A program made the position numbers and the translations under genes. The notes under the pieces are model-generated. The model was not told the origin of the DNA. It searched no databases and saw only the letters and a list, made by a program, of their open reading frames with translations. From Latrodectus hesperus (Eukaryota > Arthropoda > Arachnida > Araneae > Theridiidae): DNA of 64,000 nt. Position 1 is the stretch's first letter, and every line of letters begins with the position of its first letter. Positions 1 through 15,100 of the stretch are shown in pieces. The DNA is taken from the NCBI GenBank assembly GCA_037975125.1, contig JAJQOW010000014.1, positions 4,445,065 to 4,509,064 of the forward strand, given 5' to 3'.

Positions 1-887
1 ATCTATCTTCACTGTCATACTCATTTATTTATTCTTATTCCACGTGAACAATTTGTACAATATTCAATCATTAATGCAATTTAAATATTTAACTTTATTC
101 ATTAAAATTATACTCCCACGTCTTCTCATATTTACAATATCAATCCCTTATTCATGAAAAAGCAACCTATTCATATTTATTAAACCCCAAAATTAGATTT
201 GTACTAATTCTGTGAGAGACGGTTTTTTAAAACTTGCTGCTTTACTTATGCTTAATAAGCCTATCCAATCAATTCCATGAATATATAAACTTAAAATATT
301 GACCCACGTTTATCCTCAATCATTCCCTTCAGCATGAATTGATAAACATTGATCTGACATTATTATCACTCTTATTCATGGAATTAATATATACAACAAA
401 ATATTATTTTTACTTTAGGAGTATTTTTTATACATTCAGAGAAACAAGTAAGTACTTTTACTTGATAATAATTTCCTTCACAAAACCGCCTACTCATATC
501 TCCACCTAAAATCAGTCATATATGAATATAAAGTCATTCGAATAGTAAACTATTTTTTTACTATATGTTGTCATATCTTCTGAGCTACAATTCTCAATCA
601 ATTACTGGAAGCATTTTTCATAAAACCTATGATAAAATCCCACGGATTTGAATTCATTTACGCTACTGAAAACAATGATGGAATTCATTGAATTATAAAC
701 ATTTTGTTTTGTTTGTAAACGCTTAACAAGAAATAAATTCACATTATTATTCTCAAAAAATATTCAAAAATAGACTTATCAATGAAAACATTTTCAAAAA
801 TTTCTCAGGGAATATGTTCCAGTGTTCATAAAAAAATATAAGCATGAGATATTCGAAAAAAAATTACGAATTTGCAATTCTATTATA

Positions 888-890
<3 letters not shown>
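1..890. other. AT-rich DNA, nothing recognised
   Basis: No long ORF, transposon end, tRNA-like motif or duplicated block is visible on either strand. Only ordinary A/T runs are present. Confidence 0.6.

Positions 891-954
<64 letters not shown>
891..954. repeat. (TA)n-(CA)n microsatellite
   Basis: A TA dinucleotide tract of about 55 bp passes into a short CA run at its right end. A compound simple repeat with no coding meaning. Confidence 0.97.
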
Positions 955-1597
955 TTGTCAACATTTATTTTTAACTTTCTCTAATTGCGATTTAAAGTGA
1001 ATCCTTTTGCGAATTGATTTATCCGAGAAAACAGAAACCATGTTAAAATATACCTTTATTCTGTTGGCTAATATCCGTCGGTAACTCGGTTAGATAATAA
1101 GCTTAATATCTGTCAGTGAGAAGATTCTTGGCTTTGGTTGTTAATTAATGGAATTTTGCAGTATTCAAAATGGATTAGACTGTCCAATTAAATTTGGATT
1201 AATTCCTCCAACCAAAGAGTTGCATTATTCTATAACGTTCTGATTTCTTTTAAGGTGTTGAAATTCAAAAAGTAAAATATGAATGTACAATAATTATATC
1301 CATAAAAAGAAAGTAATTATTGATATAAACTAATTTAAGCGTTTACGGTAATAAGAGAAATAATAAGTTTACGGTAATAATTTTACGGTAATTAGAGATA
1401 GGTAATAAGAGAATTGATTAACATTTGGGAAATATTAAGAAGCGTAATGTGTAAATGAAGATAAATAAGGAAAAAAGTCAAAGCTCACTATTAAATTCAA
1501 AATTTTAATAATGTTTTGGCCTTTAAATGCTTTTAGTTGGAACTGATATTTTGTTTATTTTTTTTCACAAATTAATATCAAATATTGTGCCAATATA
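955..1597. other. AT-rich DNA with a small TTTACGGTAATAA repeat
   Basis: Otherwise featureless. The 13-mer TTTACGGTAATAA occurs at 1342-1354 and 1368-1380, and with one change at 1382-1394; a partial copy follows near 1401. This looks like local slippage duplication. Confidence 0.7.
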
Positions 1598-3866
<2,269 letters not shown>

Positions 3867-3868
3867 TA

Positions 3869-5354
3869 CACTCTTGTCCATAAATTAAGGATAATGCTAA
3901 TTCAGGCAAAGAAAGAGACAGAAGAAAATCAAATAAGACTTATTTGTAGTCTATTAATTAAATAAAAATTAAAGAGCAAAAAAGGTGCTATATGTTTGAC
4001 ATTATTAATTAAAATTATGATTTTTACTCCCTGGAGCAAATTTAAAAAAAACCTATTTAAAAAATCAATATAAAATGGCTGGTATGATGGTTAATACATA
4101 GTATGCCCCCTAGACGATGCAAAACAGGATGAATAAGCCCTAAGCATTCTGAGTATTAAATTATTGAACTGATCTTGGGGAATATTACACAACTCATCAA
4201 GCAATGTTTTCTGAAGTTCCGGTACAGATGTGGGAGGGGTTGACGGGCCACAATTTGTAAACCAAGCATGTCTCCCACATGATCTATTGGATTCAAGTCC
4301 TCTGTGTATGCTGGCTAGTCCGTACAGGTGATATCTTCCGATTGAACGTATTCTTATACAATATTTGCATGGAGAGGACGGGTGTTGTCATCCATAAACA
4401 GAAATTTACATCCATGGCACCGCCAAACAAACGTACATGTTGTTCCAGACTGACATCCCGATATATGTAGCCTGTCATGGTTACATTCTGAATATGCAGA
4501 TTAGTTCTGGATCTCAGAATATTTCCTCCCCAAACAAGCAATCCTGCACCACCATAATGTTGTCGTTTAATGGTGATCTCTTGGTGGTGACGGGTAGCTG
4601 GCCTTCACCATATGAAAGTGCGGCGAGAATCAGACTGAAAGCTCGTCATAAAACACTACACCAGACCACTGTTAAGGTGTCCACAATGAATGATTTTTAC
4701 TCCAGACTAACCACAGGCGACAGTGAGTTGCGGTAAATGGAACACATCTGACAGGCCTATGAGCATATGCCAATGCGCCCTAAGCGTCTGTAAACAGTCT
4801 GCCTTGAAACTGTCGTACCGGTAGCTAAAGAGAGCTGACGGAACAGGTTTGATGCTGTGCTCCATCTGTTTCCTTTGGCAGTAACTACCAAATTCTTGTC
4901 CTCATTCGGCGTTGTAACTCGTGGGTGACCTGTGAGTTAACGTCTATTCACAATACCATCATCTCGGTACCATTGCCAAATCCTGGAGATGACACTCTGG
5001 ACGATTCGAAATTCCTCGGATACTTCCAGCTGGGTGCATCCCCATTCCGGATGGCCAATAATTCTACCACGTAAAACATCATTCAAATGTTTCCTTTGTG
5101 TCATAACTATGTGGTTATTGCACTGAAAAGCTTTTAAAGTGCTTGTGAACAATTTTACTTTATTTCAACCATTCCTTTTTTAACCCTCTCTTACACTCTC
5201 GTCATTGTAACGTACTTTCAGCGCCATCTGGTGGTTCCTTGTAATTTGCATATTATTCTTCAAGATATGCGTGATAATTCTACATGTGAAGTTTTTATTT
5301 TAGTCTTCAATTTTAGTGTAATTATGAATTATTCTTAATTTATGAACATGAGTA
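3869..5354 (-). mobile_element. Tc1/mariner-superfamily transposon, complete ends, inactive
   Basis: Terminal inverted repeats are visible. Counting the flanking TA, 3867-3894 and the reverse complement of 5329-5356 match at 24 of 28 positions, with the shared core CATAAATTAAG near the ends. A TA dinucleotide sits at each edge (3867-3868 and 5355-5356), the usual target duplication of this superfamily. The length of about 1.49 kb is normal for a Tc1-like element. The interior carries a minus-strand transposase pseudogene. Insertion is old: the two termini differ from each other and the gene has several stops and shifts. Confidence 0.88.
4110..5152 (-). pseudogene. Tc1-like DDE transposase, decayed
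   Basis: Cut-and-paste transposase that would bind the flanking inverted repeats and insert at TA. On the minus strand the first 71 codons (4937-5152) carry the N-terminal helix-turn-helix (LNDVLRGRIIG). After one in-frame stop, the same frame gives the GHPR motif and the second helix-turn-helix (TVSRQTVYRRLGR). Three acidic catalytic regions can still be found in shifting frames: FYDEL (first Asp region), LFMDDN near 4385-4405, and DLNPIDHV near 4270-4290, where the usual final Glu reads Asp. VWGGNIL near 4520 is the VWGG block. At least two stops and two frameshifts make it non-functional. Plus-strand ORFs across this region are antisense shadows. Confidence 0.9.
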
Positions 5355-5536
5355 TACATATTCATGATTGAAAACCTTTTTGAAATTTACTGCTTCAATT
5401 TTTTTTTCAAAAGTGTTTGTTTAATTTATTTAAATGCCCTTAATTACCATCTATATTTAGAACCTTGGCAATTTTTTTATTCTTAATATAATATTTCGTT
5501 TGTAATACATCTGAGTATTTTTTTATTGGAAAAAAT

Positions 5537-5935
5537 TTGCAATTTTTGTTGATCTGCTTTATTAATATTGTTTCATACTGGGGATGCATAGGTTATCATA
5601 GATCTTATCATTGAGATGTAGAGAAGGTGTTTTAATTTTAATGAGATCTTTGATTGTTTTCCTATAACTGCTTTAATGCTATCATATACATGAGTGACTT
5701 TGGTGATAACTTTATAAATGTGTTTAGTCCATATCAATTTATTATTCATGATTAATCCCAGACACTTGGGTATATTTACTTGCGATATTTAGTTATCGAA
5801 CAAGAATAATTTGTTATTATTTCTATGCTAGATTTTACTTTTCTTTCTTTTTTTAAAAATATTAGCTGTGATTTTTCTGCGTTGATTGCAACACTCCAAT
5901 TAAAGCACCATTTTTTCCAGCCCCTCCTTGGGCCT
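5537..5935 (-). pseudogene. Non-LTR retrotransposon RT fragment (C-terminal part)
   Basis: Minus-strand translation first gives a WKKWCFNWSVAINAEKSQ stretch (about 5850-5925), which matches the KINxxKTQ-type region after the catalytic motif of Jockey-like reverse transcriptases. It then gives CLGLIMNNKLIWTKHI (about 5715-5770), the YLGVxLDxxLxWxxHI motif. It ends with SMITYASPV (about 5580), equivalent to the RPIMTYAAPVW motif. Frames change between blocks and stops interrupt them. No FADD box or RNase H is present. It is a short dead fragment. Clade assignment to Jockey-like is inference from motif wording only. Confidence 0.82.
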
Positions 5936-6328
5936 ACTATTAATATACAAGCTTTCCCTCAACATATGGTCTCCAGTAATCGTCAGATCTATCATCTAAG
6001 GTCTACTCTACACATTTTTTCGGCCACTGCATCAATTCGAATCAGAAAGAATGAAGAGGCGATGCATTTTTCGAATGTACCTGGACCACTCACCAGATGA
6101 TTCCAACTTAATTTAAGGGATTATATTTGTCATGAAGGACTTAAAGACTCTTCACGAGTTCTGTTTGTAGTTCTCACATAATCCTCCTATCAGAACTAAC
6201 TGACTGTCTTTGTTACTGCGTAGTTCCTGGGATTCTAACAGGGAAAAATATCTCTATCACAGCTGAAAAGGATGTTAAATTCCAATGAAAGTCTAGAATT
6301 AACTTCGAGGTTTGCAAGCAAGAAAGAA

Positions 6329-6332
<4 letters not shown>
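5936..6332. other. GC-richer spacer, unidentified
   Basis: Composition is more balanced than the surroundings, suggesting a further repeat fragment beside the RT relic. A plus-strand ORF ends at 6100 but shows no family motif. Confidence 0.4.
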
Positions 6333-6393
<61 letters not shown>

Positions 6394-6394
6394 A
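6333..6394. repeat. (TA)n microsatellite with TATG tail
   Basis: About 50 bp of TA followed by a few TATG units. Confidence 0.96.
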
Positions 6395-6473
6395 TGGAAG
6401 GTTATATAAATGAACAAAATAATTTACAGATTTAGGGAGAAGAATTGCTTGTTTGAAATTAAGCATGCATACG

Positions 6474-6691
6474 TTTATTGTACAAATAATATAATTTCCA
6501 AAATTTCAATCGCATAAGGCTAATTTAAGAAAAACACAATATTTATTAAAATACGTTATTGGTTGATTAATCCTCACAGCTCTGATTGTTTCTATGCGTA
6601 TTGAAATTAAAAAATTAAGGTTAATAATGTCATCTTGAAATACATTCTACTTGGTATTAGTAAATTAATATTCCTTATCTGAGTCTTTTTG
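6474..6691 (+). repeat. Unknown 218-bp direct repeat, copy 1
   Basis: Aligns nearly end to end with 8743-8962 in the same orientation. Shared blocks include CTCACAGCTCTGATTGTTTC and AATAATGTCATCTTGAAATA. I estimate about 90 percent identity by eye. No ORF, no tRNA boxes and no inverted termini are seen. The sharp edges suggest a dispersed repeat rather than random similarity. Confidence 0.85.
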
Positions 6692-8742
6692 TGTTGTGTT
6701 TGAGTCAGGTTTCTAAGCACATAATTAGATATCTACAAATAAATTATGATGGCCTTACTGATTAAGGGAATATAATAACATATCTGTGGTAAATCATATA
6801 GTTAAAGTCATAATTAACTTAATTTCACAACAGGGTCATATAATATATATTAGAGTTTGATTAAATATTTGTTTTAACAACGTAAAATGTTCTCGATATT
6901 GGTAAGCGGATGTTACTAAATTAATTTAACAATTTTTTTATTTCAATCACTTTATGTGATGAAAAAAATGAAACTTTACAATTAATTTATTGCAAAAAAA
7001 TTCAAATATTGTGGATTAAATATTAATAAATATTAACAAAAAATAAGAAATAGAATTGTCTGTTATTTTTATAACTTGAAAATTTAAATGCTGAAATGAG
7101 TGTAAACGTAAATTCAATTAATAAATTATTCTTAAAACGTAATGTATTATGCGATTGATGCTGTGTTAGACTAATTTACATTTTCTAATATCAGAAATCA
7201 AATTTAGGAGACAAAATGCCTCAGCTGCATGCAGATCTATCTATGGTTAAAATTACCTATGAATCAAGTCAACAGACAATCCATTCCCTTTGTAATCTAA
7301 ACTAGTCATGCAGTATTAAAATCAGCCCTTAACAGTAAATGTGTGATGAAAACTCTAACTACTGAATAATTCATCAAACATTTCCAGCTTTTAGCAATTA
7401 TTCAGTACTAAGGAAACAGTTTACAGTATTTCGATAAGTGTTGGACTAGGAACCTATTTATGAACTGAGTGCGCAGAATTCAATATTTAAAGAGAGGGAT
7501 AGAGGTGCTCATATCCTGTGGGATGCAATGGAATTTCTTGTATATGTTTGTCATAACTTGCAATTTCATTCGAATAATTGAAGCTAAAATGATTCATTTT
7601 CCTTAATTTAATATTTAATTTTATCTTGTTTTATAATATATAACTAAATACAATATATAAGCAAATATCTGTACCGAGATATTGTTTTAAATAATGTAAT
7701 GATGTGATCTTAAGAGCATGTTTTAAAATCACAAGTAGCTTTTCTGGTTCTAAATGCGATGATGAATACGAAATAACAAGCTGTCTTGTGAATATATATA
7801 TATTTTCAAGACAATAATAACAGAAACATAAATTTTTATATTGCTAAATAAATTTATTTAATTATGTGAAATTCTTTTTAATCACGATACATACTGCTTT
7901 TAATAAATAACTTGATGAAATTCTAAAAATAAACAAATAATTCGTGGTAAGTCAATGAGAACATTTCTGGAGATAAGTTTGTGTGTCTTTGATTTTTAAA
8001 TGCGTCAGAGTACTCTTTTTGAAAATGTTTTTTTAATTATCATGATCATAATTTATCTAGAAAATAAGCAATTTTATTCAGAGGATTAAGTAATGTGTTA
8101 GACTTTATGTGCTTTTCGAGTTATGCAGTTCTAACTCATCCTTAAAAATAACAAAAAATAAAATTCACAACGGAAAAAATTCAAAAAAAAGAATTTTTCT
8201 GTATAAGCTGCAAGCTTTTAATTGAATATGTCTTCTACATATAAAGTGACTTCCTATTTTCAATGAAAGCTAGTTGCAAAATGTTTTCATCAAAGAAGGA
8301 TACAAAGAAAAATGCTTCTTTACATTCATTTTAATTCTTATCTGCGTTGCATATAAATTTTATTCAACAAATCTTTCCCAGTGTGGATAATGTCTCTCTA
8401 TACTTATAAGCATTTTAGTAGAATTTTAAATTTGTCTTTATTCTTTCATTTTTATCCCTATCTTAATGTTTTTTTTTCTTCCCATATTCAAAAATAAATT
8501 TCGTATTTGTGTCAGATGTTTCACACACACCCATACATACTGTCTAATTTTGAATGGAATTTAAATTATTTCAAAAAGAAAAGCATTTAATGTAATGAAT
8601 ATAAGATAACAGAAAAACTTCAGTTTAAACTAATAATTTGAGGAAATTGGCTTGATTTTGTTGCTAGTCTAGAACCAAATTTATTAATGAGCTTTTTAAT
8701 AACTTTTTATAACATTTTTAATAATATCTTTTTTAATAACTT
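6692..8742. other. AT-rich DNA, nothing recognised
   Basis: Spacer between the two direct repeats. It contains a short TA run near 7793 and no protein or transposon signature on either strand. Confidence 0.55.
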
Positions 8743-8962
8743 TTTATTGTACAAATAATATAATTGCCAAAATTTCAATCGCATAAGACTAATTTAAGAT
8801 AAACATAATATTTATTAAAATAAGTTATTGGTGGAACTAATCCTCACAGCTCTGATTGTTTCTATGCGTCATGAAAGTAAAAAATTAAGGTTAATAATGT
8901 CATCTTGAAATACATTCTACTTGGCATTAGCAAATTAATGTTGCTTATCTGAGACTTTTTGT
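8743..8962 (+). repeat. Unknown 218-bp direct repeat, copy 2
   Basis: Second copy of the repeat at 6474-6691, with scattered substitutions and one or two small indels. Copy 2 lies about 2.27 kb downstream, in direct orientation. Both end close to the word GAGNCTTTTTGT. Confidence 0.85.
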
Positions 8963-9989
8963 ATAAGCTGTATACGTTTTTTTACATTTTCCTTTCCTTT
9001 GGTTTCTTTTCACTGTTACAACAGCAAATTACTAACAGTGTACCAACTTTTCGATAAGTATTCTCAGACTAACAAACAAGCGAGTTTATATTTTCACTTT
9101 ACGAAGTCCTAGTTTATGTTTTTCACAATTAAAATAAAAAGATGATAATTATTAGATGAAGGAAAAATTAGATGAGAGAACTTAGTAGCACTATTTATTT
9201 TTCTAATTGTTCTTATTATGATAAAATACTTACTTCAACAAGTAATAATTTAGAAATGTGCATCATCAAATATAACAAAGTAAAAATTAGAAGAGAAATT
9301 GATCAATGAAAGTAAACAGGTTATTTCAAATCTACTAACTCGAATAGCGCTCAAAAATTAAAGCAATAGCCATTTTTTTGCAACAATCTTTGAGTGTGGA
9401 AGAATTATTAAAAGAGTGTAAATATCATTATTAATTGAAATTTTAAGAAATATTTATGGTGCATTTTTTTCAAATTATTTTATTTAATTTTACTCGGTAA
9501 ATTATCTTTCTTTTTGTGATTTTAAGTAGTTCAACCAAAATAAAACCAAATTTATATATTTGTTTTTTAATAGAGTATTAATTGCATCAACATGATTTTA
9601 AATTAAACGATATGATATCGCTACAAAATACACAATAAAATATTTTATATCTCTTCTTTTTTTTTAATTGAGTAAAACAATAAAGCAAATTTCCCAGAGT
9701 GAAAGTAAAAATATCTTGAAAAAGTTAAAATAATTTGCATTAACAGATAAATCAACAGTCAGAAATTTTATCTTTAAAAGCAGAAATTCGTGCAATTGCT
9801 AAAATTAAATTTATAATTTGCCTCAGAAAAAATTTTTATCAAACATGTTTTTGTCAGATTATAGTAAATTAAGTACGCGAATTAAATAAAAAGAGTCTTG
9901 AATAGTGTACATTTTTGCCTACAATGGAGATTCACCCTATGATCTCCCCATTTTAAGTTGTGGCAGTGGTAAACTTTATTTTGCGCTAT

Positions 9990-9992
<3 letters not shown>
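8963..9992. other. AT-rich DNA, nothing recognised
   Basis: No supported feature on either strand. Confidence 0.55.

Positions 9993-10060
<68 letters not shown>
9993..10060. repeat. (TA)n microsatellite
   Basis: About 68 bp of TA dinucleotide repeat. Confidence 0.97.
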
Positions 10061-10062
<2 letters not shown>

Positions 10063-10679
10063 CATCGTATAAAAAAGAAACGAATAAAGAAACTTTAATT
10101 TTACCGGCGATATATGTAGAAAAAAATAAATACATAGTTCATGAACAAAATATAAATAAATAAAAATTTGTGATATTTGCTTAAAAATAGCTTTAATAAA
10201 AGTTATGTCTTCCGTTGATTGAAATTTTTGATGCACACCTACATCTTGAAATTGAAGCATGAAATGAATGAAGTCATCAAAGAGACACACACATTAAGGA
10301 ATTCGAAAGATATCTTTCTCACTTTTGTAGAAGAAAGATTACCAAATGCAGATTTAATCCAGAAAGTGATAAGTAAAATTTTTCTTCGTAAAATATTTCA
10401 GTCACTTCATCTTTGCAAACTGTGATGACTAATTCATCCGTTGATCCAGTAATTAAGTGAATGCTGGTCACGACGTATCTTGGCATTATCTTTCATCGGA
10501 GTAAAGTCACCCATAATTGCTAGATTATAATGAAATTTAAAATTTTAACATATCCCCAAGGCTAAAACTTTAAATTTCATTACAAGGATGTGAATTTGAA
10601 ATGAAACGTGTAATGATGAAATAAAGAATGTCAAAGATATGTATTAAGTTTATTTCAAGTAAAATACCATCAACTAAAA
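10061..10679. other. Unidentified stretch upstream of RT relic
   Basis: Short plus-strand reading frames near 10220-10425 have no recognisable domain. The segment could be the more decayed 5' part of the retrotransposon relic that follows. I cannot show this from motifs. Confidence 0.35.
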
Positions 10680-11700
10680 TTTATTCACTCAAACAGGTCT
10701 CAAACACCCATCAAAAGTATTCTGGGATTAAAAACAACCGCAACAGGTCTGAGTCATCTTCATCGCGATTGGGAGGAAGTCATCATCCTCCAAATTGAAA
10801 AAAAGAACATATAAAACTTGTGGAGAGTTACTGCTCAAATTTTTGACATATTTCCTTTGCAAACTTATGGATAGATTTATCCACAACAGATTGAATCTTT
10901 ATTTTTCCTCTAATGGCCTGATCCCTAAAGAACAACATGTTCTTAGAAATGTCATATTTTCCAGGACTTATATTTTCGTCATAGGGGTGGGGACTTTCAA
11001 ACCTCAAAGCCAATTTACCCCTCTACTGCTGTCCTTGATAAAAAGAATATTTCATAGAGTTTGGAACCAGAAATCGATGACTGAATTTCATGAAGTTTTT
11101 GGTATAATAGGAAGAGCTCTATCTTGGATTTCTGATTTTTTACAGAATAGATCCATAAGAGTAAGTACTGTGTTTGACGCTATTGTACTTAGGCATGGTC
11201 AAACTTAGAGCTTAAAGTTCAAACTTAGTTTTTAAGCTCTCTTCTATACTCTTTTATATAGCAGTTCTCAATGAATGGATCTATTATTGCTGTGAGTTGG
11301 TACTCTTTGCTTATGATACCATCCTTTGAATTTCTGAATCTCATAAAGGAAAAAAATTAAACCTAACCTCAAAGTTGGTCTTGTTGAAACACATAATTTT
11401 GCTGAACTGCATAAGCTGTCTTTTTACAATTCAAAGAGTTTTCCGCATTCCAAAAGATTGAATTAAATGCATTTTAGACAGTCCTTCCTGAATACACTTG
11501 GTATTTTGTAAAATGACCTCGTTATTGTCACCAGCTCAATATTTCGAGGAAAATACAAACATCACTCCCACGCTTTTCTAATGCCCACTTCAAACTCCTT
11601 ACATGTCTATCAGGACAGAAGAATTTTCCAAAGTGGTATAATTGCAGGTCTGAACATGTATTTCCTAACCAAATTCTCAGCTCCTTGTGTTTCACGGGTC
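10680..11700 (+). pseudogene. Non-LTR retrotransposon RT relic with both catalytic motifs mutated
   Basis: Blocks of a Jockey/CR1-type reverse transcriptase appear in order across shifting plus frames. WEEVIILQI is the start of the fingers region. KLMDRFIHNRLN and LIPKEQHVLR match the KxxExxxxxRL and LxxxQHGFR motifs (about 10865-10955). FHRVWN at 11048-11068 corresponds to the domain A motif FDxVWH, with the catalytic Asp replaced by His. ALSWISDFLQNRSIRV (about 11115-11165) is the WIxxFLxxR motif. FAYDT at 11306-11320 stands for FADDT, with one catalytic Asp lost. Weak similarity continues to about 11650. Stops and frameshifts are numerous. No endonuclease or RNase H was recognised. Confidence 0.85.
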
Positions 11701-14461
11701 CCGAGATTTTAAAGAACGTATTCTAGTTTTCAGATGTTTTAGAAATTTTTGGTTTTATTGAGATAAAGAAGCAACGCTACACTTTCTGGGTTTAGAAACA
11801 ATAACAAGAACTATCAAATATTAATTTAATTCATATCTTCGCATCATAGCTTATTGATGTGTTCTCTATAAACAAAACACAAATTACAAATGTACAAACA
11901 TACAAATCCACATGATGAAGTTGGTTCTGATTAGTTTCAATTTATCTACTACTAATTTCTGAAAACTGACTATTGACTGTTGTTTTCCTAAAATAGCGTT
12001 CATAGATTAGTCAGTTTTATAATTAATGAATGAGTAAATTTAATCATTATTGCATATTTTAGCATAAAATAAAATTGTTTAACTGTCTGAGATTCATTTT
12101 TGTATTCCCTTTCTTTGATACTATCTTTCCACGAGATATTTATGTGAAAACTTTTATTCACTTGCCTAGCACAATTCACTAGTTTTGTGTGGTTTCAAAA
12201 TAATATACTTAACTGTAAAATTGAATTTTAACTATAAAAATATTGAATTTTATATTTTAAAGTCAAAAAAGTAGTTGCGATATGATTCAAATTTTTCAGA
12301 TGGCAAAATTTTTATTAATATAAAAAAATTGTGAAAAATCTTATTTATTAAGATATTTAAATTGTTAACTCAAACATTGTCCTTTTGATCAAGAATTAAT
12401 TTTTTTTATGATTTTTAAATTATAAGGACTAATTTTATTAAAGCACCCACAATTCATTCCCTATATATTTTTCTAGTTGCTCGGTTTTAAGTACAAATAA
12501 TTATATTATGCGAATCGAATATAACTGAGAATGTTGCATTTTTCAACGATTCAGTTAGTAAATTTCTTATGTTGTGAAACCTTTTTTTGCATATTTTGTT
12601 AGATATTTCAGATAACAAAAAGGATGTAAATAATTATTCATACTATGTATTTATTTTAAATTATAATAAAGTAATAATTAATTTAAAATATAGAACTTTA
12701 AGCCAAAATTCACCATATATAACTATATTTACATATTTTTTATTAAAATCAGACATGAAATATCAAATTTTAATGAAGTAAGTCCTTGAAGATAAGGCGT
12801 AAGAAATTTTGATAAAATGGTATGTATAATAATATTCAAATTACATTGTATAATAATATTCAAATTACATTCATATTATATTTTACTTGATTATTAAATC
12901 TTGATTTATTTATTCGCATAGTAAGTATATAAATTACGTTATCTTCTTTATTAAATATGAAGAATGTGGGTACTAAAATTATGTAAGAGATGAATGCATA
13001 AATAATGTTGATTGTATGAAATGAATCCTTAACAATGTTTTTTAATATTAGGATTTTTTAATTAGATGAAAACATTAGTTAAAAATTTATTTTATTTACT
13101 CAGATCATTTTATTTGTAAATTCTCTCAAAAATTGTAGATCGAAATATTTAAATTAAGAAATTTATATATGAGAGACTCATTAATAGAGAAAGAGTTTAA
13201 AATAATTCCTGAGCAAAAAATATTGTATGCCCGTCACGTGCTCAATAGTGTGCTCAGTAAAAGATAAATATTTTTGAACAAATCAAATCTTCTCAGGAAT
13301 AATATTTTTTGTGCGATAAAAAAAATAAAATTTCAATGTTTTAACTTAATTATTGAGAAATATTAACGCATCGCTGAAATTTGAAAGCAATAATTTAATT
13401 TTTAAATCCGTAATAGAGTGGAGCAGTTATATGACCAATAAGTTCGTAAATTGTATTCATATCCTGATAAAATATTGATAGTTAAAAATATCTAACTTTT
13501 TTGGCTAAGTTTAAAACAAGGTAAATGCTTAATTTTCAGTAGGTACTAAGCAATACATATATAGGTAATAGAATTTTAATAGAATTTGAATTAAAATTTA
13601 AAATGATAACAATTTTGAAGATTTCATTATCTTATATTCTAAAATGTAAAATAATTATATTATTGTGATAAATTGCTAAGGCATTTTTTAACAATGCCGT
13701 TTCAATTAGAAATTGTAATCCTATGCCTTCATTTATACATCTAAATTATTACATAAATTATGACAAATGAAACTAAATTGTGCAGAGAAATTATGTGTAT
13801 GACACAACGTACTTATTGCTTTGATTATATTATAGAAATTGACAAAATCATTTTTCATTGTTGATTACGTCAAATGTCTTTCATCAAATTTCAATAGCAA
13901 TATTTGAAATATAAATGTATTAATCAGACATGCTCCTAATTTGAATAACCGCCAACAAGCGATTTAAATTTTTAAGGCAAACTAGCATTATTTAAAGTTT
14001 CTCAATTTATTACTAACAATATCTTATTACTGTAATCAATTTTCAAAAAGAAAAACGTAAGGAAGTTTTTTCCAATAAATTACATCTTCGTATCACATTA
14101 TTTTCAATTTTCTTTATTTGGGAAATAATCAAAAAATTTTATTCTTGTTATAAGTGTTATAAAAATTAATTTAATCTCATGTGCCTTATTTTAAATTGAT
14201 GTACATTTACTGATTTAAGTGATTTTTAATTTTAAAATATTTAGGAAATTGAATATAGAGATTTTAATCTATATTGTGTTTACAAAGTTAATATAATACA
14301 TTCCAAACGTGTTAAGATAGGTTTATTCCTTGAATGTGAGACTTCAAAAATTCAACTTAAGAAACATTTTATTATTTTATTTCAATGTCGTTATTTTCCT
14401 TCCAAAGTATAAAGTGTAAAAATAAACAGATCCAACTCAGATTTTTATATTGTAAATATCT
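11701..14461. other. AT-rich DNA with one 24-bp tandem duplication
   Basis: Featureless apart from a perfect 24-bp direct tandem duplication at 12824-12847 and 12848-12871. No coding or transposon signal was found. Confidence 0.6.
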
Positions 14462-14775
14462 TAATTATTTTTTCCAACGGTGGACACTTGGGTGACGAAC
14501 CCTATGCCACAACAAGACCAGAAACTGATACTCATTTGTCGTTATCCAGCGGGCACCTGTGAACCAAGTCACGGAGGAGAGTAACGTTGCCCACGCCATA
14601 CCACCACAAGCCCATTTATGGGGTGGGCCATATTCATATATCAACACGGAGGAAAGGACAGAGAAACGCAGAGAGAACAGAGAAAGAAAATAACATCTAT
14701 GCCCGAATCGAGATTCGAACCCGGAACCCACAGCTCAGGAGTCAGCAATGCTAACCATCAATGCCGTTATTGATT
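14462..14775 (-). mobile_element. tRNA-derived SINE, well-preserved copy
   Basis: Read on the minus strand the element starts near 14775 with an A-box-like GATGGTTAGCATTGC. A near-perfect B box follows, GGGTTCGAATC (complement of 14712-14722). These are the internal RNA polymerase III promoter boxes of tRNA genes. A body of about 240 bp ends in an A-rich tail near 14462. The 88-codon minus-strand ORF here is a read-through of the SINE body, not a gene. I recall very similar peptides in spider gene predictions, but this is memory only. A diverged relative lies at 21664-21951. Confidence 0.85.
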
Positions 14776-15100
14776 AAGTAAATAACCTCCAGTTGGAACT
14801 TCTTATTATTTTCTGTCATTTTTCAAGAGAATATATTAAGTTCATCAAACAAATGTGTGTTCTTTTATTAAAATAAAAATATATTCCATTACTTTTAATT
14901 TCATGAAATAACAAACTTTTTTCTTCATCCATTAATGTTTCATGAAGTAGGGAAAATCTAGTTGTCATGTGTAAATCTCTATACAGAAAACACCATATAA
15001 ACAAGAAAGAAATTTTACTCATACTACGCATGTGCAGTAAGTAGATAGATTGACTCTCTATGCCTGGTTAAAGGTATATTAATGTTCACCATATAAATTT
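14776..15100. other. AT-rich spacer between SINEs
   Basis: Short minus-strand ORF without a recognisable domain. Nothing else is seen. Confidence 0.5.

Noticed and set aside
4279..4736. Overlapping plus-strand ORFs
   Set aside because: They are antisense to the Tc1-like transposase on the minus strand.
13201..13320. Possible inverted repeat around ATTCCTGAG and AAAAAATATT
   Set aside because: The two shared words occur in swapped order on the two arms, so no single stem forms.
14465..14731. 88-codon minus ORF that resembles peptides in spider gene predictions
   Set aside because: It lies exactly on the body of a tRNA-derived SINE and is an annotation artefact of the repeat.
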